NCBI RefSeq assembly: GCF_013155545.1
Contig: NZ_JABJVV010000014.1
Location: forward strand, 62,001-126,000
DNA: 64,000 nucleotides
Direction of reading: 5' to 3'
DNA from: Caenimonas soli
Lineage (GTDB): Bacteria; Pseudomonadota; Gammaproteobacteria; Burkholderiales; Burkholderiaceae_C
Shown: positions 28,052 through 35,936 of the stretch, piece after piece
Numbering within the stretch: the stretch's first letter is position 1
Layout of the letters: each line of letters starts with the position of its first letter
Notes under the pieces: generated by a model
Databases searched by the model: none
Told to the model about the DNA's origin: nothing
What the model saw: only the letters and a program-made list of their open reading frames with translations
Position numbers and translations under genes: made by a program

Positions 28052-29230
28052 TCACAGTACTTCTTCGGTGCCCAGCACCGCTGTCGCCTGGCTGGACAAC
28101 ATGCCGCCGTTGCCGTGGGCCAGCGCCGTGCGCGCATTCCGGACCTGACGCTCGCCGGCCTCGCCGCGCAGCTGGCGCACAGCCTCGATCAGGGCGAAGA
28201 TGCCGTACATGCCTGGATGCACGCAGGACAGGCCTCCGCCATTGGTGTTCACCGCCAGCTTGCCGCCGGGCGCGATGGCGCCGTCCTGGACGAAGCGCCC
28301 GCCTTCGCCTTTGGGGCAGAAACCCAGGTCTTCCAGGAACAGCAGGGTGTTGATGGTGAAGGCGTCGTAGAGTTGGACCACGTCGATGTCGCTCGGCGAC
28401 AGTCCGGCCATCGCGAAGGCTTCGCGGCCGGACTGGCAGGCGGCCGTCACGGTGAGGTCCGGCATCGAGGAGATCTGGCGGTTCCAGACGGCGGTGGCAT
28501 TGCCCAACACGTAGACCGGCTTGCGCGGCAGATGCCTGGCGCGCTCGGCGCTGACCAGCACATAGGCGCCGCCGCCATCGGTGACCAGGCAGCAGTCGCG
28601 CACCGTGAGCGGGTCCGACACCATGCGCGACGCGAGCACGTCTCCGACGCTGAGCGGATCGCGCATGAAAGCCTCCGGGTTCAGGCGGGCCCAGGCCCGC
28701 GCGGCGACCGCCACCTGCGCCAGTTGCTCGCGCGTGGTGCCGAACTCGTGCATGTGGCGCGACGCGGCCAGCGCATAGGCCGAGATCGGGAACATCGGCT
28801 CATACGGATGCTCGTAGGGCTGCGGGTCCAGGAATCGGCGGGCCGCGACGATCTCGCGCCGGCCGAAGGTAGCGCTGCGTTGCGCGCTGCCGTAGCAGAC
28901 CAGCACTGCATTGCACTGCCCCGAGCGGACCGCCTGCATGGCGGGCAGCAGATGCGCGATGAAGCTGCTGCCGCCCAGCATGGTGGTGTCGATGTAGCGC
29001 GGGTTCAGGCCCAGGTATTCCACAACCGGCAAGCCCCACATCGTGGATGAAGCACTGGCGGTGCACAGGCCGTCGATGTCGCTCATCTTCAGGCCGGCAT
29101 CGGCGACGGCGGCGCGCGCGGCGCGGGCGAGCAGTTCGATGTCGGTGAAGCCGGGTGTTTCGCCGCAGCCGAAGGTGGCCACACCGGTGATGGCGGCGCC
29201 GCCGCGCAGCGATTTCAAGTCGTTGGTCAT
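28052..29230 (-). CDS. Thiolase-like (SCP-X/Ltp-type) protein lacking the nucleophilic Cys
   Basis: 392 residues, thiolase fold. Contains GGGAYVLVSAERA, VVQLYDAFTINTLLFLEDLGF and the C-terminal NGGGLSCVHPGMYG region of SCP2-type thiolases. The N-terminal Cys of true thiolases (NNNCSTGSS in thiolase 2 of this cluster) is replaced: here the segment reads TMLGGSSFIAHL. Loss of that Cys together with an overlapping DUF35 partner gene is the pattern of Ltp2-type aldolases, which cleave side chains by retro-aldol reaction. Start ATG 29230, overlapping the DUF35 gene by 4 nt. A Claisen thiolase function is unlikely; the aldolase role is inferred. Confidence 0.85.
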   Translation of the reverse strand: MTNDLKSLRGGAAITGVATFGCGETPGFTDIELLARAARAAVADAGLKMSDIDGLCTASASSTMWGLPVVEYLGLNPRYIDTTMLGGSSFIAHLLPAMQAVRSGQCNAVLVCYGSAQRSATFGRREIVAARRFLDPQPYEHPYEPMFPISAYALAASRHMHEFGTTREQLAQVAVAARAWARLNPEAFMRDPLSVGDVLASRMVSDPLTVRDCCLVTDGGGAYVLVSAERARHLPRKPVYVLGNATAVWNRQISSMPDLTVTAACQSGREAFAMAGLSPSDIDVVQLYDAFTINTLLFLEDLGFCPKGEGGRFVQDGAIAPGGKLAVNTNGGGLSCVHPGMYGIFALIEAVRQLRGEAGERQVRNARTALAHGNGGMLSSQATAVLGTEEVL

Positions 29231-29610
29231 GATGCGGCTCCAACGGCGTCGAACAGCACCAAGCCGCGGCCGTCCTTGACCTGTACGCGCGCCTTCACGC
29301 GCTGGCCGATGCGCACCTGGTCCGCGGGCAGGTTGTCCACGCGGCTCATCAGGCGCACGCCTTCGTCCAGGTCGATCAGCGACACGTTGAGGTCGCCGCC
29401 ATCGGCGGGCTTGCGCCGGACGGTTGTGACGGCATACACGGTCCCGCTGCCTTGCGGCAGCGCCCATTCCAGGGCGCTGCCGCCGCAGTGGGGGCACAGT
29501 TCACGTGGAAAGTACACATGCTTGCCGCAGCCGCCGCAGCGCTGGATCAGGAAGCGGCCGGCGTCCAGCTCGAGTTGGTGAAAGGCTTGTACGCCTTGGG
29601 GTTCAGTCAT
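29227..29610 (-). CDS. DUF35 / OB-fold zinc-ribbon partner protein
   Basis: 127 residues. N-terminal rubredoxin-like zinc ribbon CGGCGKHVYFPRELCPHCGG (two CxxC pairs, about 25-43), then an OB-fold acyl-CoA binding domain (GSGTVYAVTTVRR, VGQRVKARV-like IGQRVKARV). Such proteins act as subunits of SCP-X thiolases or Ltp aldolases, or in HMG-CoA synthase complexes. Its ATGA overlap with the thiolase-like gene supports a complex with that protein. Confidence 0.88.
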   Translation of the reverse strand: MTEPQGVQAFHQLELDAGRFLIQRCGGCGKHVYFPRELCPHCGGSALEWALPQGSGTVYAVTTVRRKPADGGDLNVSLIDLDEGVRLMSRVDNLPADQVRIGQRVKARVQVKDGRGLVLFDAVGAAS

Positions 29611-29622
29611 GGTGTGCTCGCT

Positions 29623-30546
29623 TCAGATCGGATCCCAGCTGAACACGTCGGCGGAGCGGTCCAGGTCGTAGAAGCTGGCCTTCAGCGCCGGCAGCGCGTG
29701 GCTGGCGACGGTCTGCGGGCTCCAGCCTTCGCTGCGATGCACCGAACGCACCGGCCTGGGCTGACTCATCAGGAAAATCTCGTTGTTGCGCACGGCGAAG
29801 ATCTGGCCATTGACGTCGCTTGCCGCATCGCTGGCCAGGCACACCGCCAGGGGCGCGATCTTGGCCGGCGTCATCTGCTTCAAACGATCCACCCGCGCCT
29901 GCTCTTCCGGCGTTTCCGTCGGGATCGAGCCGATCATGCGGCTCCAGGCGAAGGGCGAGATGCAGTTGGATCGCACGTTGAACTTCTGCATGTCCAGGGC
30001 GATGGACTTGGACAGCGCCGCGACGCCCAGTTTGGCCGCCGAATAGTTGGCTTGGCCCAGGTTGCCCACCAGGCCCGAGGTGGACGTCATGTGGATGTAG
30101 CAGCCGCTTTCCTGTTCCTTGAAATGCGTGGCCGCGGCGCGGCTGACATGGAAGCTGCCGTACAGGTGGACCCTGATGACCGCATCCCATTCCTCGGGGC
30201 TCATCTTGTGGAAGATACGATCGCGCAGGATCCCGGCGTTGTTGACGACCACGTCGAGGCGGCCGAACGCTTCGAGCGCCGTGCCTACCATGCGCGCCGC
30301 GCTCGCCGCTTCCGACACGCTGTCGGTGTTGGCGACGGCGCTGCCGCCAGCCGCCTTGATCTCATTCACCACGGCCTGGGCCGGCCCGGTGTCGCTGCCT
30401 TCGCCGGCGACCGATGCGCCGATGTCGTTGACGACGACCTTCGCGCCTTCGCGCGCCATGGCCAGCGCGATGTCGCGGCCTATGCCGCCGCCGGCGCCGG
30501 TGACCAGGACGACCTTGCCGTCCAGCATGGGGGTGTTGCTGCTCAT
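29623..30546 (-). CDS. SDR family oxidoreductase 1 (3-hydroxyacyl-CoA dehydrogenase-like)
   Basis: 307 residues, longer than the 250 of typical SDRs because of a C-terminal extension of about 50 residues (RPVRSVHRSEGWSPQTVASHAL). NAD-binding TGAGGGIG (about 16-23), NNAG (about 107), and catalytic S..YSAAK: STSGLVGNLGQANYSAAK. The domain arrangement resembles the dehydrogenase part of peroxisomal multifunctional enzyme 2, so it most likely oxidises 3-hydroxyacyl-CoA. 12 nt before the DUF35 gene. Confidence 0.88.
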   Translation of the reverse strand: MSSNTPMLDGKVVLVTGAGGGIGRDIALAMAREGAKVVVNDIGASVAGEGSDTGPAQAVVNEIKAAGGSAVANTDSVSEAASAARMVGTALEAFGRLDVVVNNAGILRDRIFHKMSPEEWDAVIRVHLYGSFHVSRAAATHFKEQESGCYIHMTSTSGLVGNLGQANYSAAKLGVAALSKSIALDMQKFNVRSNCISPFAWSRMIGSIPTETPEEQARVDRLKQMTPAKIAPLAVCLASDAASDVNGQIFAVRNNEIFLMSQPRPVRSVHRSEGWSPQTVASHALPALKASFYDLDRSADVFSWDPI

Positions 30547-30565
30547 TTCATTTCTCCTTGTTTGC

Positions 30566-31384
30566 TCACTCTCGCGCTTGCGGGAGAGGATTGGGGTGAG
30601 GGTTCGGCCACTGGAATGCAGGAGGTTGCTTGTCCAGGAATTGGCGTACCGCCTCGCGGTGCGGCGTAGTCTGGAAGCACAGCGCCTGGGCGTTGGCCTC
30701 GGCTTCGAAAGCTGCTTCCATGGCGCCCGGGTCGGCGGCGATGCGCTTGACGAGGCTCACGGCAAGCGGTGAGGCCGCGGCGAAACTGCCCGCCAGCGCC
30801 AGCGCGCGCGGCAGCAGCTCAGCGCTTTCGTGCAGTTCCATCGCGATGCCCAGTTGCATCGCCTCCCGGGCAGTCACCTCGCGAGCGGACAACATGAGCT
30901 CCCGGGCGCGTTGGGCGCCAACGATGCGAGGCAAGGTGTAGGTGGCGCCACAGTCCGGCACCAGCCCAATCCGCATGAACGAGAGGCAGAAGCGCGCCCG
31001 TGGGGTCGCCAGAACGAAATCCGCGGTCAGCGCCAGGCTGAAACCCGCGCCATAGGCGGCGCCGTCCACGGCTGCGATGACCGGGCGATCGAGCGTGAGG
31101 AGCTCGCGGAAGATGCCTTGCGTGGCGTACATGCGCTCGCGCCAGCCGTCGCTCTCCAGTTGCGAGGCCGCGGAGATGCCGCGCAAGTCGCCGCCGGCAC
31201 AGAACGAGCCGTTGGCGCCTGCGAGCACCAGCGCGCGGATGTCGCGATCGGCCTTGACCTGCGCCACAGCCTGCGCGAGGCCCTCACGCATGGGCTTGGT
31301 CAGGGCGTTGCGGCTGGCCGCGCTGTCGAGGGTGACCAGCGCGGTGGCGCCATGGCGCTCGAAACGAAAGGGGTTGTCGCTCAT
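30566..31384 (-). CDS. Enoyl-CoA hydratase/isomerase with a repeat-derived C-terminus
   Basis: 272 residues, crotonase fold. Oxyanion-hole motifs AGANGSFCAGGDLRGIS (about 55-70) and DGAAYGAGFSLALTADF (about 108). Hydrates or isomerises enoyl-CoA. The last 13 residues, PNPHPNPLPQARE, are coded by an extragenic palindrome and have no counterpart in the family. ATG 31384 overlaps the upstream ligase stop (ATGA). Confidence 0.9.
   Translation of the reverse strand: MSDNPFRFERHGATALVTLDSAASRNALTKPMREGLAQAVAQVKADRDIRALVLAGANGSFCAGGDLRGISAASQLESDGWRERMYATQGIFRELLTLDRPVIAAVDGAAYGAGFSLALTADFVLATPRARFCLSFMRIGLVPDCGATYTLPRIVGAQRARELMLSAREVTAREAMQLGIAMELHESAELLPRALALAGSFAAASPLAVSLVKRIAADPGAMEAAFEAEANAQALCFQTTPHREAVRQFLDKQPPAFQWPNPHPNPLPQARE
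30567..30610. repeat. Extragenic palindrome read into the hydratase C-terminus
   Basis: The stem CTCTCgCGCttGCGgGAGAG is followed by GATTGGGGTGAGGGTT, a unit I recognise as a common intergenic repeat of Burkholderiales and Xanthomonadales. Here it overlaps the end of the enoyl-CoA hydratase gene and supplies its stop codon region. Confidence 0.65.
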
Positions 31385-33063
31385 GTTGTTGCCTCCTGGG
31401 CGGCGCGCTGCTGCGCCTCCTGCAATTCGCGCCAAAGAATCTTGCCGGTGCCGGATTTCGGCAGGGCGTCCATGAATTCAACGATGCGCGGGGCCTTGTA
31501 GACGGCCATGCGCTCGCGGCCCCAATCGACGAGCTGGTGCTCGCTGACGTTGCCGCGGAAAGCGGGCTTGAGCACCACCAGCGCCTTCACCGTTTCGCCG
31601 CGCTTGCCGTCCGGCACGGCGATGACGCAGGCCTCGTGGATCGCGGGGTGTTCGTACATGGCGCTTTCCACCTCGGCCGGCCAGACCTTGTAGCCCGATG
31701 CGTTGATCATCCGCTTCAAGCGGTCGCGCATGAAGAAGTAGCCTTCCTCGTCCATCATGGCCAGGTCACCGGTGCGAAAGAAGCGCTTGCCTTCGATCTC
31801 GACGAAGGACTCCCGGTCCGCCTCGGGTTTGTTCCAGTAGCCCTTCATGACCTGCTCGCCGTGGGTCACCAGCTCGCCTACTTCGCCTTGCGGCAATTCC
31901 TTCAACGTGGCGGGATCGATGATGCGTGAATCAACGCCTTGCGTGGGAATGCCCAGGCACTGGCGCTTGCCGCGCGCCAGCGGGTTCGCATGCAGGAAGG
32001 CGGCGGTTTCGCTGAGTCCATAGGCTTCGTTGTACGAGAGGCCGTAGCGCTGCGCCAGCATGGCCGATACCGCCTCGGGCATGGCCGCACCTCCGCCGGA
32101 TAGCAGGGCGAGGCTGGAGAGATCGCGCTGCTGCGTCTGGGGCTGTGAGAACAAGTCCAACACCATCGCCGGTGGCGCGGTCCAGACCGTGACGCGATGG
32201 CGCTCGATCAGCCGTGCCGCCACGGCCGCGTTCCAGCGCGGCATCATCACAGCCGTCGCGCCCAGCACGATGGGCATGTTCATGCCGTTCTGCAGGCCCA
32301 GCATGTGGAACAGGGGCGCCACGGCGAGCACCACTGTCTCGGCGTTCAAGCCCTTCCACACCTGCGAGGAGGCGAGGGAGGCCAGCACCGTGGCGTGCGT
32401 GTGCATGCAGCCCTTGGGATGGCCGGTGGTGCCGGAGGTGTACGGCAGGACTGCCAAGTCCTCGGGATCGCGCTGCAACGCCGCGCCGATGGGCACGCAG
32501 GCCAGGGCTTCATCGAAGCCATGGAACCGCGGGCCGGGCAATGGCTGGCGCGGGATCGCGACCCATTCGGGTACTTCGTCCGCCATGCGATCGGGCCCCA
32601 AGGCATCGCTGTAGGCGTGGACGATGGCGACTTCGAACGCGTCGGGGTCCAGGTTCGGCAGCAGCTCCTGCGCGACGAATGCGACGCGCGCACCGCTGTC
32701 CTGCGCGTAGTAGCGCACCTCAGCCGCCTTGCTCATCGGATTGACGGGCACGACGACCGCTCCGGCGCGCAGGATGGCATAGAAGGCGACCACGAACTGC
32801 GGGCAGTTCTGGCTGGCCAGAAGCACCCGATCGCCCGGGGCCACGCCCAGGCATCGCTGCAAGAACGCAGCCACCGCGTCCACCTGCTGTTTGAGCTGCG
32901 CGTAGGTGGTTTTGGAACCGCAATAGACGATGGCGGGCTTGTCCGGGTAACGTCGCGCCGCCACGTCCAGGTACTCGGGCAACGTGGTCCGAGGCACGAG
33001 CAGATCGCGGGCCACGCCCTTGGGCCAGAAGCGGAAATGAGGGGCGCCGGCCCGAGTCGTCAT
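31381..33063 (-). CDS. Acyl-CoA synthetase (AMP-binding) 1
   Basis: 560 residues. ANL-family ligase: activates a carboxylic acid with ATP and CoA. A3 loop LPYTSGTTGHPKGCMHTH (about 196-213), A5 YNEAYGLSETA, A7 FFRTGDLAMMDEEGYF and the C-terminal A10 lysine region LPKSGTGKILWREL. No N-terminal signal. Its frame stays open upstream into the dehydrogenase gene, but ATG 33063 gives the standard N-terminus (MTTRAGAPHFRFWP). ATGA overlaps on both sides show tight coupling. Confidence 0.92.
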   Translation of the reverse strand: MTTRAGAPHFRFWPKGVARDLLVPRTTLPEYLDVAARRYPDKPAIVYCGSKTTYAQLKQQVDAVAAFLQRCLGVAPGDRVLLASQNCPQFVVAFYAILRAGAVVVPVNPMSKAAEVRYYAQDSGARVAFVAQELLPNLDPDAFEVAIVHAYSDALGPDRMADEVPEWVAIPRQPLPGPRFHGFDEALACVPIGAALQRDPEDLAVLPYTSGTTGHPKGCMHTHATVLASLASSQVWKGLNAETVVLAVAPLFHMLGLQNGMNMPIVLGATAVMMPRWNAAVAARLIERHRVTVWTAPPAMVLDLFSQPQTQQRDLSSLALLSGGGAAMPEAVSAMLAQRYGLSYNEAYGLSETAAFLHANPLARGKRQCLGIPTQGVDSRIIDPATLKELPQGEVGELVTHGEQVMKGYWNKPEADRESFVEIEGKRFFRTGDLAMMDEEGYFFMRDRLKRMINASGYKVWPAEVESAMYEHPAIHEACVIAVPDGKRGETVKALVVLKPAFRGNVSEHQLVDWGRERMAVYKAPRIVEFMDALPKSGTGKILWRELQEAQQRAAQEATT

Positions 33064-34205
33064 CTCTTCTCCAAAGCCCGGGCGATGAGTTCCTTCATCA
33101 CCTCGTTGGCACCGCCCAGGATGCGTGTCACGCGCATGTCGGCGTACAGGCGGGCGATGGGGTACTCGTTCATGAAGCCGTAGCCGCCGTGCAGCTGCAG
33201 GCACTCGTCGATGATCCGGCAGCAGGTGTCCGTGGTCCACCACTTGGCCATGGCGGCCGTGGTGGCGTCCAGCTCGCCCTTCATCAGGCGCGCGATGCAG
33301 TCGTCCACGAAGGCCTGCGCGGCGCGTGCCTGCGTCTCGCATTCGGCGAGCTTGAAGCGCGTGTTCTGCAGCGCCATCAGGGGCTGGCCGAATACCTGGC
33401 GGTCGCGCACATACGCGAGGGTTTCGTCGAGCGCGCGGCGCATCGTCGCCACCGCGCCCACGGCGATCAGCATGCGCTCGCGCGGCAGCTGCTGCATCAG
33501 CTGCACGAAGCCCCGGCCTTCCTCGCCCAGCAGGTGGCTCGCCGGGACCTTCACGTCGTCGAAGAACAGCTCGCAGGTGTCCAGTGTCTTTTGCCCCAGC
33601 TTGTCCAGCAGCGGCCCGCGGCGGAAGCCCTCGGCGCCCTCGGCTTCCAGCACCAGCAGCGAGATGCCCTTGGCGCCCGCCTCGCTGCCCGTCTTCACAG
33701 CCACCACGATCAGGTTGGCGTGCAGGCCATTGGTGATGAAGGTCTTGGCGCCCCGGATGCGCCAATGCTCGCCTTCGAGCGTGGCCTGGGTGCGGATGCG
33801 CTGCAGGTCGCTGCCCGTGCCGGGTTCGCTCATGGCGATCGCGGCGACCAGCTCCCCCGTGGCCATCTTCGGCAGCCAGCGCTTTTTCTGCGCCTGCGTG
33901 CCATAGGCCAGGATGTAGTGCGCGACGATCCCGCTGTGCACGTTGTTGCTGAAGGCCTGCGACATGGTGTACATCTGCTCCTCGCAGATCACCGCCTCGT
34001 GCAGGAAGTTGCCGCCGCCGCCGCCGAACTCATCCGGCACGGCCGCACAGAGCAGGCCGGCCGCGCCGGCCTTGTTCCAGATCTCGCGTTCGGCATGGTG
34101 CTGCGCGCGCCAGCGCATCTCGTTGGGCACGCACTCGCGCTCGAAGAAGCGGCGCGCGCTGTCGCGCAGCATCTCCAGCTCTTCGTTCATCCACGCGCGC
34201 GTCAC
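33060..34205 (-). CDS. Acyl-CoA dehydrogenase 2 (LCAD-like)
   Basis: 381 residues. FAD-dependent acyl-CoA dehydrogenase: AIAMSEPGTGSDLQRI (about 120-135), WRIRGAKTFITNGLHA, and the C-terminal LGGANEVMKELIARALEK. The MCAD-type Glu is replaced by Gly (LGGAN where MCAD has YEGTS), as in long-chain and isovaleryl types whose base lies elsewhere. Start GTG 34205, 5 nt after the SDR stop; ATG 34190 is an alternative. Likely acts on a branched or bulky acyl-CoA; inference only. Confidence 0.88.
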   Translation of the reverse strand: MTRAWMNEELEMLRDSARRFFERECVPNEMRWRAQHHAEREIWNKAGAAGLLCAAVPDEFGGGGGNFLHEAVICEEQMYTMSQAFSNNVHSGIVAHYILAYGTQAQKKRWLPKMATGELVAAIAMSEPGTGSDLQRIRTQATLEGEHWRIRGAKTFITNGLHANLIVVAVKTGSEAGAKGISLLVLEAEGAEGFRRGPLLDKLGQKTLDTCELFFDDVKVPASHLLGEEGRGFVQLMQQLPRERMLIAVGAVATMRRALDETLAYVRDRQVFGQPLMALQNTRFKLAECETQARAAQAFVDDCIARLMKGELDATTAAMAKWWTTDTCCRIIDECLQLHGGYGFMNEYPIARLYADMRVTRILGGANEVMKELIARALEKR

Positions 34206-34210
34206 TCCAG

Positions 34211-35038
34211 TCACGGCCGCCCGCCTCCGCAGACCAGCACCTGGCCGCTGACGTAGTTGGATTCGGGAATGCAGAACAGGTACACCGCCCCCGCGGCTTC
34301 CTCGGGCGTGCCGCCGCGGCCCAGCGGAATCATGGCCTCGGCATTCTTCAGGATCTGCGGGTTCACACCCACGCGGATCTGCTGGCCGGCGATGTCGATA
34401 CTGGCCCCCGCCTCGGCGTCTGCCTCGGTCAAACGCGTCTTGATCAGCCCGAAGGCGACGCTGTTGACGTTGACCTTGTAGCGGCCCCATTCCTTGGCCA
34501 TGGCCTTGGTCAGGCCGTTGATGCCGGCCTTGGCCGCCGCGTAGTTGGCCTGGCCCGCGTTGCCGTACACGCCCGAGGTCGAGGAGATGTTGACGACTTT
34601 GCGGAAAACGTCGCGGCCTGCCTCGGATTCCCGCCGCGCGGCGTCGCGGATGAAGGCCGAGGCGGCGCGCAGGATGCGGAACGGCGCCGTGAGGTGCACC
34701 GCCAGCATCGCTTCCCACTGCTCGTCGGTCATCTTCTGCACCACGTTGTCCCAGGTGTAGCCCGCGTTGTTGACGACGATGTCGATCCCGCCAAAAACCT
34801 CCAGGGCAGTGGCGACGAAGCGATCGGCGAAACCGCTGTCGGTCACGCTGCCGGCGCACGCGACGGCCTGGCCGCCCGCGGCCTTTATCTCGGCCACGAC
34901 CTGCGACGCCGGTTCGGCATCCAGGTCGTTGATGACGAGGCGGGCGCCTTCGCCGGCCAGCTTGAGGGCGATCTCGCGGCCGATGCCGCGGCCGGAGCCG
35001 GAGACCAGCGCCACCTTGCCTTCGAGTTTTCTGTCCAT
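34211..35038 (-). CDS. SDR family oxidoreductase 2
   Basis: 275 residues. Cofactor motif SGSGRGIG (about 14-21), NNAG (about 90), catalytic STSGVYGNAGQANYAAAK. Closely similar to SDR 1 of the cluster over the first 250 residues (same D-A substitution patterns and ASQVVAEIKAAGGQA segment), suggesting an old duplication with split roles. Probably oxidises a 3-hydroxyacyl-CoA. Twelve nt after the MaoC gene. Confidence 0.88.
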   Translation of the reverse strand: MDRKLEGKVALVSGSGRGIGREIALKLAGEGARLVINDLDAEPASQVVAEIKAAGGQAVACAGSVTDSGFADRFVATALEVFGGIDIVVNNAGYTWDNVVQKMTDEQWEAMLAVHLTAPFRILRAASAFIRDAARRESEAGRDVFRKVVNISSTSGVYGNAGQANYAAAKAGINGLTKAMAKEWGRYKVNVNSVAFGLIKTRLTEADAEAGASIDIAGQQIRVGVNPQILKNAEAMIPLGRGGTPEEAAGAVYLFCIPESNYVSGQVLVCGGGRP

Positions 35039-35050
35039 GGGATGCTACTT

Positions 35051-35491
35051 TCAGTGTTGCGGCCAGGCGATCAGCGCCTCGCCGGTGAGTTTCTGGACGC
35101 CGGTTTGGCTGGTGGTGGCCAGGCGCAGGCGCACATAAGGTTGTCCGTCCTGCGCGAATTTCTCGGCGACAGTGCCGGTGCAGGTGATGCGTTCGCCCAC
35201 ATGGGTGATGGCAACGAAGCGAAGGGCCAGCGAACGGATGGCCTGTTGCGGGACCCAGTTGGTGAGCAATCGCCCGAGCCAGGCCGCGGACAGCATGCCG
35301 TGCGCGAACACGTCGGGCATGCCGGCGGCTTTCGCGAAGTCGATGTCCACGTGGATCGGGTTGTGGTCACCCGAGGCGCCGCAATACAGCGCCAGGTCCA
35401 GGCGCGAGATGGGCGGCAGCTCCAGCGGCGGCAATGCATCGCCGGCTTGCAGGGCGTCCCACGAGGGGAGTCGTTGGATGGGATTAGCCAT
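35051..35491 (-). CDS. Small MaoC hydratase (catalytic hot-dog subunit)
   Basis: 146 residues, single hot-dog domain. It has the hydratase-2 motif LYCGASGDHNPIHVDIDFA with the Asp/His pair (about 36-54). Hydrates trans-2-enoyl-CoA to the 3-hydroxy form, R-specific in this family. A single domain needs a partner for a full active dimer, and the gene directly upstream codes for one. Start overlaps that gene by 8 nt. Confidence 0.88.
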   Translation of the reverse strand: MANPIQRLPSWDALQAGDALPPLELPPISRLDLALYCGASGDHNPIHVDIDFAKAAGMPDVFAHGMLSAAWLGRLLTNWVPQQAIRSLALRFVAITHVGERITCTGTVAEKFAQDGQPYVRLRLATTSQTGVQKLTGEALIAWPQH

Positions 35492-35927
35492 TGCGCACCA
35501 CCGATACGCAGCGCAGTTCCGCGACCAGTTCAGCGCGTTGGTTGGTCACGCGGGTCTTGCGCACCACGAATTCCAGCGCGCCATCCTTCTTGTCGTAGAT
35601 GTCGGCGATCTGCTGGCTGAAGCTCAGCTTGTCGCCGGCGTAGGCCATGGCGTAGTAGCTGAAGCCCTGCTCGCCATGCAGCAGCCGGCGATAGTCCATG
35701 CCCAGCAATTCGCGAATGGCTGCGGGGTTGGGCGACTCCATCTCCAGGCAGAAGAGGAACGTGGGCGGCACCGGCAGGCCAGGGTGGCCGGCGGCGCGCG
35801 CCGCTTCCTCGTCGAGGTAGATGGGGTCGGTCTGGCCTGTGGCCTTGGCGTAGAAGCGCAGCCGCCCTGGTTCCACGTTGACCTGGAACGGTGGCAGCGT
35901 ATGGCCGATGTACTGCTTGTCGATCAT
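35484..35927 (-). CDS. MaoC-like hot-dog partner without catalytic motif
   Basis: 147 residues. FAS1-type N-terminal dehydratase hot-dog domain: YIGHTLPPFQVNVEPGRLRFYAKATGQTDPIY. The hydratase-2 Asp-x-Asn-Pro-x-His is not present (TDPIYLD instead), so it likely binds the acyl tail while the smaller neighbour catalyses. This two-gene arrangement matches heterodimeric steroid-type enoyl-CoA hydratases (ChsH1/ChsH2) in outline. Located 9 nt after thiolase 2. Confidence 0.85.
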   Translation of the reverse strand: MIDKQYIGHTLPPFQVNVEPGRLRFYAKATGQTDPIYLDEEAARAAGHPGLPVPPTFLFCLEMESPNPAAIRELLGMDYRRLLHGEQGFSYYAMAYAGDKLSFSQQIADIYDKKDGALEFVVRKTRVTNQRAELVAELRCVSVVRNG

Positions 35928-35936
35928 CGCGGACCT

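Noticed and set aside
31381..33765. 794-residue apparent fusion at the N-terminus of acyl-CoA ligase 1
   Set aside because: The extra N-terminal part is the wrong frame of acyl-CoA dehydrogenase 2; the ligase starts at 33063 with a family-typical N-terminus.
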